Position numbers and translations under genes: made by a program. 20,674 nucleotides of DNA from Amphimedon queenslandica. Its lineage: Eukaryota; Porifera; Demospongiae; Haplosclerida; Niphatidae. The DNA lies in assembly GCF_000090795.2 (NCBI RefSeq), contig NW_003546345.1:23863-44536 (forward strand). The letters are read 5' to 3'. Numbering within the stretch: position 1 is the stretch's first letter; the number at the start of each line of letters is the position of its first letter. The notes under the pieces are model-generated. The model had not been told where the DNA came from. It did not search any database and worked only from the letters and a program-made list of their open reading frames with translations. Shown piece after piece: positions 10,769 to 19,458 of the stretch.

Positions 10769-12512
10769 ACCATTGTAGGTTTTGAAAATGCAAAACTTCA
10801 ATAGCAGTTGTCAGTTCAGTAGTAGTTTAATAGGGTCCTTAGTAGGAGTTTAGTAGGGGATTTGACTAAAGGAAATGGCCAAGCGTGGGTGATTCTGTTA
10901 ATTAATATGAAACCCCACCATGCCCCACCATGGCCTGTGCTGGTTTAGTGGAGCTTGATATTGATAAGCGCATAATACCTTCATTGTCTATGTCATTTAT
11001 TTTCATATAATTTTTTCATTGGAATTTCACCTTGCTGGAAAATTAGAGCACAAGAGATTGCCCATGGTTTTTGCTTACATGTGTAGATCTAGTAGCAGCT
11101 CAAGTAGGTACTAGTTTGAAGTGTCAGCTGTATATAATTATAATTACTTTTTGGATTCAGTATAATATAGTTTTTACACTCAAATTTTTTATTCATGCAT
11201 TAAATAAATAAAGTGATGGCATACATGTATTTCACTTCTACAGTACTTTTGAATTCTAAAACTTTTTTTTTTAGTTTGAAATTTTGAATTACATTTATAC
11301 CCTTTTATGATAATTTGAACTTTAGAAAAAGCTATCAGTTATTGTTCATTGTGGTGGACCAAACTCTTCAATGATGCCATAATTCTGTACAGATGTTTGT
11401 AGCAAATTTTTGTGTACTATTGTTATTATTTTTGTTTTAATTATTTGTTTAGGTTTCCAAAGTCACATTACACTCAGTTACAGACTCTGTGTTCTAAAGC
11501 ATGTTGCAATGCAAATACTAACTTTTATAGTGTCACTTGATGAAGGTATACGTATACTCAAAATGAAATACCATAATTTGCCTTTTTTGTACAAAATTGT
11601 TTTGTTTCAAAGCATTTCAAGTACAAAAATTTAGCTTCTCTTGCATTTACAATGTACCTCGTCCTATACCTGCAGGTAGTAGGGCCACTATAGTGGTATT
11701 TATAGTTCTTGGGATATGAGCTTCTTGACCTGGCTGCTTCCTGACATTACTAGTGTACAGTTAGTACTGGAGATGCAAGCAATAGCATTGACCAATTTAC
11801 AGAATATTGATAATAAATGGAAACAATAATTTTTTTTTCATTTTAAGACAATACAAAAGTATCTCCACAACGAAAAAGGCAAATTACGGTAATTTATTAT
11901 GCTACTAAATACTAATGTTCAGTAAATTCCAGAATTGCCCGGAACTAATGAGTGTTAATGTAATGGGAGTTATTAACATTTTATATACATTACTAGTATT
12001 TTAAAATTAGAGAGAATCATTAATAATCTAATTCTAAATGAATATGAGAGATGGGTGTTGAGTTGTTGAGTATGTTATTCCAAATTGGTACCGTATAGCT
12101 AAAATCTTTTGTGTCCCAAAATTATTATGAATTTCGCTCGAAAATAGAATTAGCAAAAATGTATTTCATACATTACAACACGGCCAAAAAGCAGAAAATT
12201 GTAAAAATTAAGGATTTTTGTATGGATTTGCAAAATTTTTGGGCCAAGACAATTTTTTGCTATATGTTATGAAATTCATTTGTATTGCTTAACCTTCTTT
12301 TTAAACAGTTCTTAATACCTGTATGTTGCTGAAAGAAATCATCCCTGGACTATGCTAGTTGTGCAGTAGATTTTAAATATAAAGTAATACGTTGTAAGTT
12401 ATACTGACTCATTAGTGGCATTTATTGTTAATGATACTATTAATACATTATTCCTTATGATTACTTGGCATTTCTTTTAATTTTAGGGAAACAAGCGTAA
12501 CAGTGTAAAAAA
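10769..12512. other. Intergenic, no gene recognised
   Basis: A duplicated CCCCACCATG word occurs near 10914-10934. Otherwise AT-rich DNA with homopolymer T runs. The open stretch at 11410-11634 has composition typical of chance AT-rich reading and is not called. Confidence 0.4.
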
Positions 12513-12721
12513 TATTCCTATAATTGATTTCACCACCTTGCAAGTACAGCTTGATTATTATTAAGACTTATAGAGGCTGTTGCTACCTTGTAATGCTTGT
12601 AGAGAAGTCTTTAGACAGTATCTTTATGTTCTCTTGCTGTTAGAAAGCTCATAACTTTGTGCATGTGTAAGCCGCCATTTTGCTTGCCGTGACCACACCC
12701 ACTACGTAAAGAGCATGGGCG

Positions 12722-13153
12722 CAGTGTTGCCAGATGGGTTTGGCCAATTGTTCACAAAATTTTGTCAAAAAGTTCATATTTTCACAAAAAAGTTCATGTT
12801 TTTCAAAATTTTGCAACCATAGGTTAATAACTACAGATAACTACTTACTTAACTTTAATAACCACTAAAATTAACTTTTATAACTACTTAATAACTGTAA
12901 TAATTAATTTTATAACTTTCAGCTTATCACTGAAATCTTGCTGAAATGAATACTGATGGCTCATTTTGAGAGAAAAACACTGTATATTGCAAAGATAATG
13001 GCATTAAAGCTAATCAAACACTGAATTTGCAAAGTTTAGGAAAATTCTCAAAGTTCATGAAAAGTTCATGAAAAAAAGTAGTTCATGAAAAGTTCATGCC
13101 AAGGTTGAAAAGTTCATAAATCAATGAACTTTGTTCATGATCTGGCAACCCTG
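12722..13153. mobile_element. 432-bp hAT-type MITE with 8-bp target duplication
   Basis: The left end CAGTGTTGCCAGAT (12722-12735) and right end ATCTGGCAACCCTG (13140-13153) are reverse complements with one mismatch. The CAGxG termini are the hAT hallmark. The flanking 8-mers are CATGGGCG (12714-12721) and CATGGGTG (13154-13161), identical at seven of eight bases, as expected for a hAT target-site duplication. The interior carries many copies of AAAGTTCATG and its variants at both ends, which could act as subterminal transposase-binding repeats. There is no transposase, so mobilisation would have been in trans. Confidence 0.85.
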
Positions 13154-13239
13154 CATGGGTGGGTGGTTGCTAAGGCTTATGAATTTTGTTATTTCTCCAA
13201 TACAACATGTATAGAAGAAATGTAAGTGTGGACATACAA

Positions 13240-13258
13240 ATATATATATATATATATA
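13240..13258. repeat. (AT)n microsatellite
   Basis: Uninterrupted alternating AT of about nine to ten units inside the right half of the outer inverted-repeat element. Confidence 0.9.
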
Positions 13259-13291
13259 CAAACATCGCACGTGGGTGAAATCAATTATAGG

Positions 13292-13322
13292 AACGACCTG
13301 GGGGCTACGCCCCCAGGTCGTT
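13292..13322. repeat. Perfect 14-bp-stem GC-rich hairpin
   Basis: AACGACCTGGGGGC (13292-13305) pairs perfectly with GCCCCCAGGTCGTT (13309-13322) around a three-base TAC loop. It abuts the right end of the element ending at 13293. It stands out in AT-rich DNA and shares the GGGGC-TAN-GCCCC core with the hairpin at 14384-14404. Confidence 0.8.
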
Positions 13323-14123
13323 AAAAATTCAGAAGGTTTTACAGAACTTACAATGTACGAAAAGAATATTGGATACAGCTCAATTAAAGTGGCATCACCA
13401 CTGCAACACAGCAGTGTTGATTGTGGCATACGTGTATCTTGTAGCTAGACATTTCTGTTTGCCATAAAATTTGACTTTTGCAGATTTTGTTTTTTACAAA
13501 ATCACCATGCCTTGTCATACATGTTTGTCCTAATTTTTAAGGATTCAGTTCTGCTTTTTTTTAAATCTGTAAAATCAGCTGAAATTTTTGGTCACAGAAT
13601 TGCCGAAAGTTTTTTGCTATACAACATTTGCAATCAAGGTTTGTTTTTGACTTAATTTTATTCTTTCAAACAGGTAACAATATACCTAACCTTACACCAG
13701 TATGTTCACAGATCAGTAATAACTATTTTGCTGCATGAAATTTTTTTTCTGTAGAAGGACATTGCTAGCCAATTATTTTTCAAGATGAAAATAGGCTTAA
13801 ATATTCTTTTAAACAGTAATGAAAATATTTTTTACATTTACTATTCATATTGCTTATTCCTTGTAGACTCAACAGAGTAAATTTGAGAGCTTGAGCAAGT
13901 AATTGTTTATGTTTGCAATGAACTTTTTATCACTTGATTTATGAACACTACAAGTTGAAGTGCAACAGAATTAGTATTGCGCATGTGCAGCTTCTGCTCA
14001 CGCAAATAATTGGATCACTTTCTGTCTCTAATGGCTGTTCAAGCCACTTTTTCTTCATTTTGAACTTGTAGGTCATGTGATCAGTCATGTGATATATTCA
14101 TGCCTATCCTATTGGTTAATATC
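13323..14123. other. Intergenic, no gene recognised
   Basis: AT-rich with T-runs and stops in all frames. TTGCGCATGTGCA near 13977 recurs near 14852, a possible trace of a dispersed repeat. Confidence 0.4.
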
Positions 14124-14144
14124 CTAATACTTGAGATGATATGG

Positions 14145-14186
14145 ACTGATATCACCCAAGGGGCGAAGCCTAAGGGTGATGTCAGT
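14145..14186. repeat. Imperfect hairpin next to the Merlin-like fragment
   Basis: ACTGATATCACCC (14145-14157) pairs with GGGTGATGTCAGT (14174-14186) with one mismatch. An inner GGC-GAA-GCC lies at 14162-14170. The recognisable transposase reading to the right stops within a few bases of this hairpin, suggesting that the hairpin element inserted there. Confidence 0.65.
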
Positions 14187-14189
14187 TAC

Positions 14190-14337
14190 CTCGGGTTTGT
14201 GTTTAATCAGTAACTCGTCAATTTGCACAATCTTCTGTGGTCCTCCAAGTTCTATACATGGTTGTATTAGTTCTGTGCTACAGACTTCTCTTACACACTG
14301 GTAACTATCAACGAAGTGTCTAGATAGCCAGTACCGG
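14190..14337 (-). pseudogene. Merlin/IS1595-like (ISXO2-type) transposase fragment
   Basis: On the minus strand about 50 codons read WLSRHFVDSYQCVREVC, then LIQPCIELGGPQKIVQIDEL and IKHK. The pattern of a Tyr/Arg-rich REVC helix, a GG-x-x-x-x-V-x-IDE strand and a basic segment matches the region around the first catalytic Asp of IS1595/Merlin transposases. The IDE aspartate is present. The reading continues into hairpin sequence (14145-14186) rather than the expected basic KY-x-x-GR segment, so the gene is truncated. No other part was found. Confidence 0.6.
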
Positions 14338-14383
14338 TTTCCTTTAACAATGGCTTGCAAAGCTGGCAGGGGGTGATGGGCCC

Positions 14384-14404
14384 TATAGGGGCTAAGCCCC
14401 TATA
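14384..14404. repeat. Perfect 9-bp-stem GC-rich hairpin
   Basis: TATAGGGGC (14384-14392), TAA loop, GCCCCTATA (14396-14404). It has the same core and three-base loop start as the hairpin at 13292-13322, about 1.1 kb away, and lies on the other side of the Merlin-like fragment from the hairpin at 14145-14186. Confidence 0.8.
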
Positions 14405-15838
14405 TAGCTGCAATCAGTATAATAATGAAATCAGCACTAAATTGGCAGCTGGATCATCGTGACACCTTAAAGAAGCACAAGCCGCATGCACAGAGCTGAC
14501 TGGGTGTGGGGAACTAGATCGAATCGACCTGGATCAAAGGCTGCTTTTCTTGTTTTTTTTTTATAAACATTAATCAATTACATTTTAAATTACTTTAGCA
14601 GTCTCCTAGTTAGCTATGTCCCTTAGTTAGTAATTGTTTTTAGGGTTTAGGTGTTATGCTGGTGGTTTTCTTGCAGTGCTCTTGTCATAATAGGATTGAT
14701 TCCCTTAGTTATGTTAGAAGTCCACAAGTTTGCTTTAGATAGTTTTTAATTTATTTTAGAGCATCCCGTAAGTCTTAGAAGTCCCTCATTAGCTTAGAAG
14801 TCCCTCATTAGCTGAGAAGTCAATGATGAAACAAGTTCATGTTTGCATTATTGCGCATGTGCATAAGGCTGTTTTACGGAGAAAATGGGATAATGGCTCT
14901 TTAAGCACTTCACAATGGAAACCCATACCATCTTTCTAGCCTCAACCAAATATCAAGAGTTGCAAAGCTCTTGAGCCTCTGACACTGGATATTGCCGTAC
15001 CCACCAATAAATTATTATGATCCACTGTGCTAGTTTCAGGTTACTCTTGCTGAAGAAACTGCCATGATGACAGACTTCGTTGTCTTACATGAACAGCATT
15101 GAAAAATGTGCCCACTCGTATCAGTTTTCTCTCCAAGTGTCATTTGAGCACCACAGTTTCAATTCATACATAGTGCTAGGTAACGTTTTTTGAGAAAGGT
15201 TATATGCTCCATGCTGTTATTTGTGAAGGCAACACTGATCTTGTCTATTGACAGTCTAGTTGTCTGTGGTGGTACAGGAGAGCCATGCAGGAGAATTGAC
15301 TGAAGTCACAAGGACAGTACCAAAGGTTTAGATCTACTGATATTATAGGAAGCTACACCTGCAGTACTAGGCAGTCTTCTATTCATAACATGAAATAACC
15401 ATTTAATTGTCATTATGATACAAAATTAATAAGTACTAATGCTGAAGTTCAAGTTTTGCTTTTTATTTTCAATATCCTAGCATTTAAAACAGGCGTGGTA
15501 GTTGGGAGTACACATGGGTGTTCAATCACAGCACAAAGTCAATAATTAGAACAATAATTATTACTTACGGTAATTTTAAATTTGAATGATAATATTTCTT
15601 CAAAATGAGGAAGTTTTGTAATATATCATATTCATAGTCCAAGCCACACAATAATAACTGTTATAATATGATGCTATAGCACCTTATACAGCTATATAAC
15701 TGTACTGTGCATCTCTGAGACACAATGACTAGTACTGCGCAGCACCTGTACAGCTGGTCTTGTACAAACAAATTTGGAGTAGGGTAGTTCTGTGGTCTCT
15801 TTATCTCCCTTCTTAAGTTTTCTTGGCTACAATTAAGG
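14405..15838. other. Intergenic with a short tandem repeat; presumed upstream region of the RAG1-like locus
   Basis: No gene recognised. A tandem repeat is listed separately at 14774-14821. No terminal inverted repeat matching the sequence after 19225 was found by eye, so no left end for a RAG1-like transposon can be given. Confidence 0.4.
14774..14821. repeat. 19-bp tandem repeat, 2.5 copies
   Basis: The unit CTTAGAAGTCCCTCATTAG occurs at 14774-14792 and 14793-14811, then a partial third copy (CTGAGAAGTC) ends at 14821. Related TTAGAAGTCC words occur shortly upstream near 14713. Confidence 0.85.
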
Positions 15839-15942
15839 TATGTAAACATAGATTACATCTTGCTCTACATTATATATTAAATTGTAAGATGTTATTTTTT
15901 GAAGAAAGATATTCCCAAAATAAAAATTACAATATTTTACAG
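15839..15942 (+). other. Possible 5' leader intron of the RAG1-like gene
   Basis: A donor AG/GTATGT at 15839 and a polypyrimidine-type acceptor TATTTTACAG ending at 15942 bracket 104 bp of AT-rich DNA, just before the first domain-like codons. If real, translation starts at ATG 15955 (MSMTTHISFLERHCRVC), not at ATG 15823, whose reading runs through poorly coding sequence. Confidence 0.45.
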
Positions 15943-15993
15943 TTTAGTGTGACAATGTCGATGACTACTCATATTTCCTTCTTGGAGAGACAT

Positions 15994-16674
15994 TGCAGGG
16001 TGTGTTGTAAGGTTTTAGGAAAGCAGAAGTATCGATGTTCTCACCATGAATGCCTATTGAGTAGTTTAGGAGTCGATTAGTCTAGCAATAGTCCTGACGT
16101 CCATCCACAGTATTTCTGTAACTATTGCTACTTATCTGCAAAAAAGCTTATGTGTGGTCAGCAAAGCAGTACTACATTAAGTCTGACTCAATGGCTTCGT
16201 CATAGTGAAACAAGCTGTACTGTGTGTGATGTTAGACGTAAAGGAGGAAGACCAAACAAGAAGTTATCAAGTGGTCGTCCATCAGCTATTAGTACACACA
16301 TCAGATCAGTTGCCTCACCAATTCCATCATACACTCTTGATCAACTGGTAGACAACAGCTATAAAGATGATGTGACTTGTTGTTCTTGTAAGGCAGCTGT
16401 TCAAAAACCTGTAGAGGTTCTACCTTGCAAATCTTTGCACTGTTGTAACTGTGCTCTTTCCCTTGCTTTCATTTCTTCCTTCACCTGTTCTAGCTGCTCG
16501 TGCATTTACGAGTATATCGACAGTACCTTTACTGAGCCTTCAAGCATTGTAGAGAAGATAATCCATGGCTTGTATGTGAGGTGTAACAGCTGTGGAATGA
16601 ATGTTAAAGTTGAACTTCTTGAAGCTGATTGCCAGACTCACAAGAAAAGTCACAGAGAGGAGCTGAATAAAGCT
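15994..16674 (+). other. RAG1 N-terminal-like zinc region (paired-Cys, RING, zinc finger)
   Basis: In order: CRVC (15994-16005); after the TAG, HPQYFCNYC (16102-16128); WLRHSETSCTVC (about 16192-16230); then a basic stretch starting KGGRPNKK. Next is a RING-like block, CCSCKAAVQKP, LPCKSLHCCNC and CSSC (about 16378-16500). A further finger follows: VRCNSCGMNVKVELL with H-x3-H in THKKSH (about 16580-16665). In vertebrate RAG1 the same order occurs: CxIC, HPxxFCxxCW, W-x-x-H-x-x-x-C-x-IC, C3HC4 RING, then zinc finger. That region acts as a ubiquitin ligase and aids recombination. One oddity: the RING histidine, normally two residues after the third cysteine (C-x-H), is Ser here, with a His two residues later. 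Confidence 0.85.
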
Positions 16675-17394
16675 GTGTCTGAATTACATCCCCAATCTCA
16701 CCAGACAATCACTGTATCAACAGGAGGAAGAGTAAGTGTATATGTATGTACATAGTGTTGATTTTACCTAATCTATACTTTTAGCCAATTAGTTTAACTA
16801 AAGTCTCATTGTTTTCAGTCCCATCAAATAAGGCTTCACAACGTACTTTGTGTTGGCGAAGTAAAGAGTTCTCGAAGTACTGGGGTGAGAGCCAGCACCA
16901 GATTGCTGATGAGATCAGAATGATCCCTAAAGAGAGAGAGAGGAGATAATGAAAAAACTGAATTTTAAAATTGATATATCTCCAGAGCAATGTCTAGGCA
17001 TGAAGGCATATTTATGTCTGCCTTTGAATAAACTCGGACTCATGAGAAGGTACATGTATGTATATACAGTACATGTATTGTGTTGGTGACTGTACACGTT
17101 ACTAAAGGCCTTACTCTATTTGTTTTTTCAGATGGATGAAAGCATGGAGAATTAACATGAGTAGCGAAAGGAAACAGAGGGAAGTTATGAAGAAGGATTT
17201 GAGAAGTGAAGATAACAGCAGAGTTAGTACCCTTTTCTTTCCAAACACGGCATGGTTGTGTAAGGAGATTTGTCCTGCTCCACTTTCCTGAGTCTCTGAT
17301 TTTGCTGTTGTAGTATTTCATCTACTGGAGGAAAAGAGTAGGTAAACATCCTGCTTTACACATACACGTATATTATAAAATAAACTATTAATAG

Positions 17395-19225
17395 ATTAGG
17401 ACAGCTCACATGGCATGACAGAGTAATACCCCCTAACGAAATATGGATTAAGCTAGGGGGTGACAAGGGGAGATCAACTGTAAAGATGTCCTTCCAAGTA
17501 GTGAATACAGACAAACCAAATTCCGTCAGTAATAGTTGCGTATTCTCTCTCTTTGAAGCTCCAGATAATGTATATCTTTGTATTGCCCTGGAGCAGTACA
17601 AAGACATCATTTCCAGCCTACAAGAGACACAGTGAATGTAAGTGAAAACAATAAAAAACAATTATTATTCAAAACAATTATTATAGGGATTATAAGAATT
17701 TTCATGTCAGGTGAATATGAGTTTCTATGCAACATGTATGGCCCTTCAGGAGCTAGTGGTATGCTAAAATTACATGTATAACTATTTGTAATTTGTAAAT
17801 TGAATTACTGTATTCTTCATAGGACGACACTGCTGTCTATGGTGTAACATAGCATCTGACCAATTAAAAGTAGACAGATGTACTAGAAACTCTACCTCTA
17901 TTATCAAACAATGCTCCTTATCGTCCTTACACCAGAAACATCACGAGTTTCAGCTAAATGGTGCCAACATGAAGAAGGCTAAACTTATTGAGAATGTGAT
18001 AGGCAAACCAATCTTTGATGTACCATTAACTCAGGTGAAGTAAATGTATTGAAGAACCAATAATCCTTACAAATTCTACATTTTATAGGTCTGTCCACCA
18101 GGTTTGCACATCACATTAGGAATATTTCAGAGGCTTTTTAATTTGCTGGAGTATGAGTGTCACAATCTTGACTGTATCATTGCTGAGCAATGCAATGCAG
18201 CCACTCCTTTGCTAACAATCTTCAGTGAAAGGAAACAGTTACATCACTTGAAACAGAAACAGCTACACTTCAAGGAGAAGTCAATCAGGCTCAGCAGATT
18301 TTAACTCTCCTAATACTGTCTGTAACTGATCTTCAGCAGAATTTGTCAGTGCAAACTTTATCTTCCGTAATAAATACAAACATCATCAAAATCAGAGCGA
18401 ATGTATGTACAATACTTCATTGTCTTATATTTATTATTTTCTCTCATCTCTCGATATGAAGAAAAAATCAATCACTCACCATAAAAAGATTGTGTCAAAA
18501 GGATTTGAATGGGATGAAGGAGTCTTTGTGAAAGCGCTAGATCAAGTTCTGTCATCTTTTAATGTAGAGCGCTGAGCTTATCATGGTGGATCTTTCATTG
18601 GCAACCTAACCACAAAGCTTTGAAGGTAAAATAATTTCTTTTTTATCCTTTTTACTCTTTTTAAATAGCCTGACAACATCCATACTCTCTGTACTTCTCT
18701 TGTTACTACGGCAGCAACAATGAGCACTGATATCAAGGTGAAAGCCAGCGAAATCAGTGACAATTCATTGAGGCTTTCATCTTATCCTCTAAATGTCAAA
18801 ATATAGGACAGTAATCACGTACTATCAGATGTCAAAATTACAGAGTTAGGTAAATCATACAGTTTCATTTAATGTCAAGTTACACGATTTGGTTAGAGAC
18901 TGCCATCGATCTTTTCGTCAAATTTTACAGGACGAACTTTTCATCAGCTACCTTTCTCCCCAAGCTACACATGCTGGAGGACCACATAGTTCCTTGGATG
19001 AAGAGGTGGAGGATAGGCTGTGGATGCATGGGAGAACAGGGAACTGAATCCCTCCATGCCTCTTTTAACAATACGGAAAGGGCCTATAAGAACATGAGGG
19101 ACAGGGTAGACAGGCTTTGTGTGGTTCTGCAATACCACCACTTCAGAATTCTGCCCTTCACTCAGTCACTGGAGCCACCACTATTGAAGAAAAGGAGAGC
19201 AAAGGATGACAAAGAGACACTTTAG
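17395..19225 (+). other. RNase H-fold (DDE) transposase core with RAG1-like landmark order
   Basis: Landmarks: IWIKLGGDKG with the candidate first Asp at 17462-17464; IRIFMSGEYEFLCNMYG with Glu at 17713-17715 where I expect the second Asp (GDYEFL in relatives, from memory); GASG then C-x2-C in CLWC (17834-17845); AYHGGSFIGN in exon 8; KLHMLEDH giving H-x4-H (18968-18985); and GEQGTES with the candidate Glu at 19046-19048. Vertebrate RAG1 has the same spacing logic: D600, then D708, a C-x2-C about 20 residues later, H-x4-H, and E962 in SEGNES. Transib and CACTA/Mirage/Chapaev transposases share this D-D-C2-H2-E plan. The sequence alone does not settle which superfamily it belongs to. Confidence 0.75.
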
Positions 19226-19458
19226 TCTGGTCGGCACTAATTTTAGCTCACTACTCAATCTCTCTCATCTCACACATATACGCATTAATAATGGCCTACT
19301 TTACTAGTTTATATCTCCCATTATAAAATAACATCTTTGAAACTGTACAAACGTTTAGATTGATGTCTTCTGTGTCACTTGGAGATTCAGCCTTATCCAC
19401 AAAAACTTCTCTTTTCTAGATAACAGCTACAGACTTGAGGGCTCTTGTGGTTCTTTAA
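19226..19458. other. Spacer between the RAG1-like pseudogene and the Harbinger-like element
   Basis: No coding content. If the RAG1-like locus is a transposon, its right terminal repeat should lie here or farther on, beyond the Harbinger insertion. No convincing match to the region before 15955 was found by eye. Confidence 0.4.

Larger units (their letters stand above)
12513..13293. mobile_element. Outer inverted-repeat element, split by a hAT MITE
   Basis: TTCCTATAATTGATTTCACC near 12515 is exactly the reverse complement of GGTGAAATCAATTATAGGAA at 13274-13293. Removing the inner MITE (12722-13153) and one copy of its target duplication leaves an element of roughly 340 bp. Its left half includes a less AT-rich stretch at 12670-12720, and its right half includes an (AT)n run at about 13240-13258. 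No coding capacity was seen. Confidence 0.65.
15955..19225 (+). pseudogene. RAG1-like gene/transposase, ten exons, frame-disrupted
   Basis: Exons by splice signals and phase: 15955-16731, 16785-17049, 17132-17341, 17395-17637, 17687-17758, 17823-18034, 18089-18402, 18462-18625, 18669-18849, 18897-19225. This gives about 2.77 kb, or 920 codons, against about 1040 in vertebrate RAG1. All nine introns are GT..AG and 43-82 bp long. The N-terminal exon is RAG1-like zinc-binding sequence; exons 4-10 are a transposase core. Relatives would bind and cut DNA ends in the nucleus. Breaks: in-frame stops at 16078, 17289, 17633 and 18573; probable indels at about 16931-16944, 17633-17637, 18272-18280, 18602-18609, 18757-18763 and 18806. 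Retained introns exclude a retrocopy. It may be a copy of a Chapaev/Transib-type element carrying a RAG1 N-terminal region (like N-RAG-TP of molluscs, from memory) or a decayed host gene. Terminal repeats were not found. Confidence 0.8.

Noticed and set aside
12722-13153. CRISPR-like array from the recurring GTTCATG motif
   Set aside because: Repeats are short, irregularly spaced and lie inside a MITE with hAT ends in eukaryotic DNA.
13292-13322. Rho-independent terminator
   Set aside because: The hairpin would qualify by shape, but the sequence is eukaryotic, no T-tract follows and no gene precedes it.
13121-13429. 102-codon minus-strand frame
   Set aside because: Spans the MITE end, the AT microsatellite and the hairpin; the open reading is incidental.
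15823-15954. Earlier ATG at 15823 as start of the RAG1-like protein
   Set aside because: Sequence up to 15942 is AT-rich and poorly coding, with a good donor at 15839 and acceptor at 15942; ATG 15955 is a better start.
17342-17399. Acceptor at 17399 for intron 3
   Set aside because: It breaks the phase; the AG at 17393-17394 restores the frame (exon starting 17395) and gives continuous coding sequence.
17040-17661. Two minus-strand open frames of about 95-100 codons
   Set aside because: They lie antisense to exons of the RAG1-like locus and have no domain content.
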